From contig JAQMRL010000001.1 of assembly GCA_035578175.1 (NCBI GenBank), forward strand, positions 55,885,553 through 55,949,552: 64,000 bases of DNA, read 5' to 3'. This document shows positions 57,501 through 64,000 of the stretch, piece after piece; within the stretch, counting starts at the first letter, position 1; each line of letters opens with the position of its first letter. This DNA is from Catonia carolina (taxonomy: Eukaryota > Arthropoda > Insecta > Hemiptera > Achilidae). The notes beneath the pieces were generated by a model that ran no database searches, was not told the origin of the DNA, and saw only the letters and a list, made by a program, of their open reading frames with translations. Both the position numbers and the translations under genes were made by a program.

Positions 57501-58590
57501 ACTCGCCACCTCAGCGGCGCTTCGCGCCGCTTCCGTGTCTCGAACTCAGAGGGGTAGGTGGATCAGAATACATAAGAGGATCAGAAACATAAAATTACGG
57601 GCGCTGCGCGCCCGCACTTTGTCATAGAGTGAAGTTAGGCCGCCAAGGGGGTTAGGTGGATCAGAATTTATCAGTTGATCAAGTGATTTAGATTAATTAG
57701 TTTTAAATTTTAAAAAAACCCACGCATCTTGCTGTATAAGAATTTGAAAAAAGGGTGAAGTGGATAGGGTAAAGTCCGGTCAAACCTTAGGTAGATATGT
57801 ATATCTAGTTTTCAAGTTAGAAGTTTATTAATTCTAGGTTAATGTTCAGCATATTTAATTTAAAAAATTGACATATTTAATGTTTAGCATATTTAATTAA
57901 AATTTTCAAGGGGCGTAGCACCCCCTTTGGCGCCCGGAAGAAAATTTTAAAAATGCCTTGTGTTTCGGTATTATGCCGAACACGTTATATAGCAAAAATT
58001 TGGACTCACAGCTATTTTTGAGGCATAAAAAATATGTAACTTGAAACCCGGATACGCAAAAAAGTCAAAATTTGTTTTTTTGGATTTTTGCAACGAACGG
58101 GTTTAAAGGTGGACTTTTTGATTACGTATTCTTAAAGTACATTGGTAGGGGAACAAAAAACGTTTTTTACGCTACCAGTTCCGACAAACGGTTGAGGAGA
58201 TAAAATACCCCCCTCCCCCACCCTTAAAAGAAGGGGGAAGTTTACAAAATTGAAAAAATTATTTTTTTGTTTATTTTTAACGCTGAAAACGATTCTGTAA
58301 TAAAATTTTGAAAAATTCGAAAATTTGAAAAGTTTAATAATTTTGGGGGGGGCGTAGCACCCCTCACGGACACGGGACCTAAGTTTGCAAAAATGTTCCG
58401 TAATTCCGCCCGGAAGGGTAGTGTGGTTCAATTATAAAAAATGCAGTGAAAATGTTTTCCGGGTGTAAAAAAAGAAAAAGGTGATATCTGAGGGGGTGAA
58501 AAAGCCTAAATTTAGTTTTTTAAGTTTTTTAAACAAGGGTTAAAAAAAAGGTTTAAAGGTTAAAAAAAGGGTTAAAGGTTTAGTTTTTTT
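57501..58590. repeat. Satellite-like family C, block 2
   Basis: Starts ACTCGCCACCTCAGCGGCG with hairpin GCGGCGC-TTC-GCGCCGC, and a second hairpin CGGGCGCTGCGCGCCCG near 57600. Two 440-bp-type units follow (AAATTTgTTTTTTTGGATTTT anchors near 58065 and 58506). Interrupted by a LINE fragment at 58592. Confidence 0.75.
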
Positions 58591-58591
58591 A

Positions 58592-59535
58592 CAAGGGTGT
58601 AGTTTATCGCCCACCTTATTTAATATATATGTGGACCACATTTTCCGAAAATGGAAATGTAGAGTAGATTTAGGAGTCAATCTTGGTAAAGACGTTTACC
58701 TAAATGCACTGTTGTTTGCTGATGATTTGTGTGTGATACAGGAAAACGAAGATGACCTCCAAAAATCTGTGCATATCCTCCACGAAATTTGTAAAGAATA
58801 TAATCTCAAAATATCAAAGGAGAAAACAAAAATCATGGCTTTTAAAGGAAAGTACCCAATACGATCTAAAATTGTGATAGACAACAAAGTATTGGAGCAA
58901 GTGTCTCAATTCACATATCTGGGCTGTGACATAAGTTACAAAGATGAAATGGATGTGGAGAAGAAAATAGGAAAGTTCCAAATGATTTGTGGAAGTATCA
59001 GTAGGACATTGGCGAAAAAAGCTACCACAAACACAATAATGAAATTTTATAAAACAATGGCAGCTCCAATACTCCTCTATGGTAGTGAATCTTGGGTCAC
59101 ATCAAAAACACTTGAGAGTAAAGTGCAGGCAGCGGAGATGAAATTTCTTCGCAGAACTAAGGGCTGTGACAGGAGAGATCACATCAGGAATGAGGAAATA
59201 AGGAGGGAGCTGAACATCTTCTGCTTGAATGAGAGAGTTGCATCGTATCGCCAACAGTGGAAAGAACATGTTGAACGAATGTCAGCCGATAGGCTTCCAC
59301 TGAAAATTTACAAGTATCAACCGGTAGGCAAAAGAGGTATAGGCAGACCACGGAAAAGGTGGCAATGATTGTACCATAAGGAAAAAAAACAAATTTTATA
59401 AGATAGACTTAAATTTATCATTGATAAAATATGAATTACATATTTAATATAGATGTTTTCTAAAATTATTAATATAAGCTGAATGTGAGTCGGAACAGGC
59501 CATAGCCTAATCCCTGTTTGAAAGAAGAAGAAGAA
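58592..59535 (+). pseudogene. RTE-like LINE fragment, RT C-terminal half
   Basis: QGCSLSP appears at the very start, a one-base deletion near 58620 shifts the frame, and then 246 codons are open (58631-59368): LLFADDLCVI (catalytic motif C), LKISKEKTKIMAF, FTYLGCDISY, LLYGSESWVTSK and the terminal KRGIGRPRKRW. The 3' tail GGAACAGGCCATAGCCTAAT is followed by (GAA)n. It is a 5'-truncated copy inserted in satellite family C. The motif style matches the endonuclease-RT LINEs common in insects (RTE/Proto2-like). Confidence 0.85.
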
Positions 59536-60640
59536 GAAGTTTTTTAAGCGAACCGTTGACCAAAACACAACTTTAGTTACATATTCTCCTTCGCGCCGCT
59601 TCAGTGGTGAGGCAGGGGGCTTCGCCCCCTGCACCCCCTCACCACTCCAGTGGCGCTTCGCGCCGCTTCCGTGCCTCGCATCAGAGGGGTAGGTGGATCA
59701 GAATTCATTATTATATCAGAACCATTTGCCACAACGTGAAGTTCGGTCTATAATGAGTTTGCGTGGATCACAATATTTTGAAATTTTAACATATGAAAGG
59801 TTAAAGTTGAAGTTTGAAGTTTTAAAAGTTAAAGAGTTGAAGGTTTTGAAGTTTTAGGTTAATAATATACTCGTATAATATTTAAAATAATAATAGTTTT
59901 AAAATTTAACTTTGAATGTTGAGGTTTGAATGTATGATACTATGAGTTTTTCGTTTACTTATGTGATCTGGAGTTGCGACTTGAAAATTTTCGGATTACC
60001 AAATTTGAAAAATTGAAGTTTCAACGTTTGAAGTTTTGAAATTTTAAATTTAGCAAATAATATTTGAAGATTGAGGTTTTATGTTTTTTTTGAAAATTAA
60101 GAGTTTGAAGTTTTTAGGTTTGAGGTTGTCGGTTAAAGATGTGCCATTTTAAAGTTTGAACGTTGAGGATTCTTATGTTATGTGATTAACTTTATGATTT
60201 TTCAAAAACACAAGTTTGAAAATTCAGAATTTTCAGTTTGAACCATCGAAAATCTAAGGTTCAATTAATGTCACTAAGTTTGAATATTTGAGTAGTGCGT
60301 GGAATGTATGAAGTTCCAAAGTTTTTTTATTTTAAATTTTGAACTTTTTGTTTGTTAGTTTAAAGGCTAGAAATTTGAATGTACGGAGTTTGAAAATTGT
60401 AATTACCAACGTTTGAAGGTTTATAGTTCGAGGTTTCAAAGTTTGATGTTCAAAAGTTTGCAGACGAAAGGTTTAAAGTTTTACGTTCGGCTTTTAAAAT
60501 TTTAATTTCAAAGTTAAAACATTTTAAACCTTGAAGGTTTAGTTTAGAATTCTTTTAGGTTGAGTGAGGTTTGAAGGTTTAACGTTTGAGATTAAAAAAT
60601 TCAAAGAGTCTGGGCTCTGCCGTTATCTGCTCACATTTCT
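59536..60640. repeat. Satellite-like family C, block 3 with TTGAAG-rich tail
   Basis: Resumes family C after the LINE, with GC hairpins (GGGGGC-TTC-GCCCCC at about 59615) and a segment nearly identical to 11430-11910. From 60040 on it is a degenerate tract rich in GTTTGAAGTTT-type words, resembling a very short-period decayed tandem repeat. Confidence 0.7.
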
Positions 60641-62040
60641 CTATGTATAGAAGAAATACTAAAATTTCACTATTTTTCCGGTTTTCCGGAAAAATTTATT
60701 TGGTGGGGTTACATGAAAAATATTAATAGGGATTAAGGTTTTGGGGGATTACCGACAAAAAAGCTGCTATTGAATTTCTGCCTCTTTAGCTTCATGAAGT
60801 TTTTAAAAATTTCCGGGTTCCCCGCAAAAATTGGTCTGATGGGTTTCGAATGTTGTCTGTTGTCTGGATTATTTGGTCGACGGCCAATAAAAGAGTATTT
60901 ATTCTTTTTTTGCGCTCGGGGGCTTGGTTGACTTTTCAAATAATTTTGTTCGGTTTCTTCCCCTCTCCAAAATGGGCTTAATGGACTTCAGTGTAAGGAT
61001 GTTGTGTCACCCCGACATAGTTCAATATGGCACGTATGTCAGTCATTCCGAATTAACCCGACGAGAGCGGAGATTTTTAACGCACACGCGGACTGTCATT
61101 TTACGCCTAATAAAAGCTCTTTTATTTCTGTCAGTTTCAGTTCTAAAAATTTGAAAAAAATTCCATATATATTTATAAAGAATTTGTTATTAGAACACCG
61201 TTTAAACCAAATTTTTCCGTTTTCATTTACGACCACAATAAAAATTGAAATCTAAGAAAAAATATTTTCTTTTAGTAATATCAGGTTACGTACGAAAAAG
61301 TGTCACAAAATCAGTGAAACATACAAAAACATATGTTTAGCTATGTATACATAAATAAAGCAATTCATTGCAAGAAAAACCAACGTTTAGATATTGCAAA
61401 TTGATTGACGCATTCAAAAGATATCACACTTTTTGTTCAGCAAAGTAACGTGCTGGATGAAAAAAAGGCGAAAAAATCACTTAAAAATAATGTGCTGTCT
61501 TTTCAATTTTTATTTACTCTTCTTCTATGTAAGTTCTATATCTTTTACGCACGTTGCGTTGTGTATTATCCTTTTCTAAACAGGATAGCATAAATCAAAA
61601 TATGTTATCGTTTATTTTGACGCTAATTTGTAAGGTTTAACCGAAGGGTTGACGAGACGGGTAGTGTTAACCTTCTTTGTCCGATGTTAGGGTCATAAAA
61701 TTTGTCGCCGGCACTTTTAATTTATTGATTTCGATTGTTACATTTCCAACTAACTGATGATGTCATTCCCAAACAAATACGGGGTTTTGTTGAAAGGTTA
61801 TGGATAAAAACGTTCAAATTTTAGTACTGGCTGTTCAAAGAAAATACATTTTTTTCGCGTAACACTACGTCGTCAATTTTCATCGTACAAATATGCAAGA
61901 TACTTCAAATGAAAAAAGAGAAAATTCTCTATCCAATAAATTCTCTATCTCGTTGAAAATAATGAATAGTTAATAATAATGGAAAATAATGAATAACGAA
62001 GATATTTAGTTTAAAGAAAGATGATGACGAATGGGTGATA
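60641..62040. other. Non-coding, low-similarity family C-like sequence
   Basis: Short ORFs (61405-61593 and others) have no recognisable domain. Some phrases recall family C, but no unit structure is convincing. Confidence 0.35.
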
Positions 62041-64000
62041 TTGGGCTTCGCGGTTAGTAAGGGTTAAACTTGAAAAACATATTTTCACCCAATTTCGGGA
62101 AGGGGTGCAAGCCGAGAATTTGGACAATGATGACGATATTAGGGCAAACACGATGCGAGGCAAGAATTTGAATTGAAATCAATTCTATTGGCGTGAGACA
62201 TAAAAGTCAAAATTTAGTTTTTGAGTTTTCTCAGTGAACGGGTGGGCTAACGGGACCTTTCTGTACATATTCTGCAATTGATCTAGCAGGGACTCAAAAC
62301 AGGTCCTATATATTTTAACGCTACGGTGCTCCGTTTAGAAGTTAAAAATTACATCCCCTTCCACCCCAAAAATGGGCCGGATAGATCTTAGTGGAAAGAT
62401 GTTGTTACGCGCCGAAGAAGTTATACACAAAACGTACGTCAAATTGATTTTTTTCTCGGAATGATACGAGAACAACTTTTTTTACCCAATTTTGGGGTGG
62501 GGGTGCAACCCGAGATTCAAGCCAAAAATGCCGATATTAAGGCAAACACGATGCAAGCGAAAATGTGAAGTTAAATCAATGTTCGTGGCGTGAGATATAA
62601 GGATCTTCAAACCCGGATGCAAGAAAGTCAAAATTTGGTTTTTTGAGTTCTCTCCGTAAACGGGTGGGCTGAAGGAACCCTTGTTTACATATTCTTGAAG
62701 TACTCCAGCAGAGGAACGAAAAAGGCCCTATACATATTTTAGCTACGACCCTCCGTTCAGAAGTACAAAATGTCGCCCCCCCCCCTTAGGAAGAAGGAGA
62801 GGTTTTTTAGAATTTTGAAGCAACCCGTTCCTATGTGTTTTTCTCGCCAAACAACATGCTGTAAAAAGATTTTTAGCGTTCTGAACATTTAAAAAATTTT
62901 CAAAAATTTGGAGTGGAGTAGCACCTCCCACGGGTCCCGAACCTAAAATTTCGAAAATTTCCCGTGTTCGGGTACTCAGCTGAGCACGTTCCATAGCGAA
63001 CGCTTGAACCGAAATATATTTTTGAGGTGTAAGAAATAAGTAACTTGAAACCCGGATGCACAAAAAGTCAAAATTTGTTTTTTTGGATTTTCGCAACGAA
63101 CGGGTATCGAAAGGGAACTTTTGGTTAAATATTCTTAAAGTACTTCGGTAGGGGAACAAAACATCCTTTGTTTACATCTAGGTCCGACAAACCGTTAAGG
63201 AGATAAAACCACCCCTCCCCCCGCCTAAGTAGATGGAGAGGTTACAAAAAATTTCGAGTAAACAAACTTTCACGTACTTTTAACGCCAAACGAGATGCTG
63301 TTAAAAGATTTTTATAGTTTTGAAAATTCGAAAATTTCTAAATTTTTGGGGAGGCGTAGCACCGCGCAGGGGTGCGGGACCTAAGATTTCAAAAATGTTT
63401 ATTAATTCCAACTAGAAGGGTAAGTCGTTTCAAATCTTAAAAGTGCAAGAAAAGTATTCCGCAGGCGTAAATAAAGCGGAACGTGCAAATCTGCGGGAGC
63501 CGAAAAGCCTAAATTTCGTTTTTTCATTTTTCTCGGCGAACGGTCGCTTCCGGGGCAACTTCAGTAACATATTCCGAACCGTCTCCAAGAGGGCTACGAA
63601 AAAGAATCCGGGCCGTTTTTAGCTACGATGCACGGGTAAAAAGTTTGAAATTTCAACCCCCGTTCCGAGAAATCTCCTCGTCCGCCGATAAGAGTCACCC
63701 GCGATTTCGGATTTTTCCTGGGGGTTGTACGTACCGGTCGAGCCGACCTCACCGCCGGTCGACCCGAGCGATGCGCCCAGATGGCTGTGATTTTTGCGTT
63801 TCTGAAAAGCCCGCAACCGCCCCTTCCCGGACCCCCGGAAGCCTCAGGGGCGTACAAAAGGGGCGTTATCGGTACGCGATCTTCCTTTAAAGGGTAGACG
63901 AAGCGAACGGCGGCATTTTCGAGCCGCTACGACCGCCCGTTAAAAAGCTCAAAATTTACGGGAGCCCCCCCTGCGCCCCCCGGAAGCGGTAACCGAAAAG
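62041..64000. repeat. Satellite-like family C, block 4 (runs off window)
   Basis: Four units of about 440 bp, with AAAATTTnGTTTTTGAGTTTT-type anchors near 62195, 62627, 63065 and 63508, each with GGAGATAAAA and a C-rich CACCCC stretch. The GC-rich tail from 63640 (ATTTCGGATTTTTCCtGGGG) parallels 11310-11340 of block 1. The array is cut by the window end. Confidence 0.8.

Noticed and set aside
58132..58431. 99-codon ORF on the minus strand
   Set aside because: Lies within a family C unit; low-complexity translation and no equivalent frame kept in other units.
63594..63890. 80-90 codon ORFs on both strands near the window end
   Set aside because: They fall in the GC-rich tail of satellite family C, where stop codons are rare by composition.

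Overview
The window is AT-rich arthropod DNA, almost certainly insect and possibly hemipteran, although the species cannot be fixed from sequence alone. No conserved multi-exon host gene is recognisable. Nearly everything that can be named is a transposable element, a satellite-like array or virus-derived sequence. Host coding signal is limited to three weak candidates: a possible 71-bp exon at 13946-14016, a possible terminal exon at 26370-26570, and a 60-codon membrane-protein ORF at 52489-52671.

Layout. 1-18.9 kb holds old decayed elements: a 138-bp tandem array, LINE remnants, a pogo/Tigger-like DNA transposon with TA target sites (5536-6778), a 5'-truncated endogenous retrovirus with pol tail, env fragments, polypurine tract and LTR start (about 7430-9575, interrupted by a tRNA-derived SINE), a 440-bp satellite with GC-rich hairpin modules, a 126-bp array with a 38-bp-arm inverted repeat, and an internally deleted Jockey-clade LINE. 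18.9-50.1 kb is young. It contains three virtually identical 1368-bp LTRs of one Ty3/Gypsy element: a truncated minus-strand copy on the left, and a plus-strand copy with complete gag, protease and pol whose far LTR lies in inverted orientation. Two near-identical full-length 6-kb LINEs with RNase H (I/Nimb-like) lie in opposite orientation; one is inserted in the Gypsy pol gene, and each has a 13-bp target-site duplication. Two related virus-like capsid or nucleoprotein ORFs are present. 50.1-64 kb returns to older repeats: a 13-bp-TIR element family, a dispersed 380-bp family, LINE fragments and more of the 440-bp satellite.

The most interesting object is at 21622-23590. A LINE 3' end with poly(A) is fused at its 5' side to an antisense copy of a virus-like ORF, and the fusion as a whole is bracketed by an 11-bp target-site duplication. 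The unoccupied target site survives in the inverted duplicate at 34300-34310. This is the structure expected if a LINE reverse transcriptase switched template from its own RNA onto a virus-derived RNA during target-primed reverse transcription. The fusion, together with the adjoining LTR, was then copied to 47140-50087 with only one difference that I noticed.

The Gypsy element also shows an expression strategy unusual for its superfamily. Gag, protease and pol occupy three frames. A CCCAAAC heptamer, a 6-nt spacer and a stem-loop lie at the gag/pro overlap, and a GGATTTG heptamer lies at the pro/pol overlap. In the LINE, ORF2 lies in the same frame as ORF1 directly after a single TAA, with no AUG before the endonuclease motif. 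Because several blocks are near-identical, assembly error must be excluded before the large-scale arrangement is trusted; the local signals (frameshift site, target-site duplications, 3' hairpins) do not depend on it.
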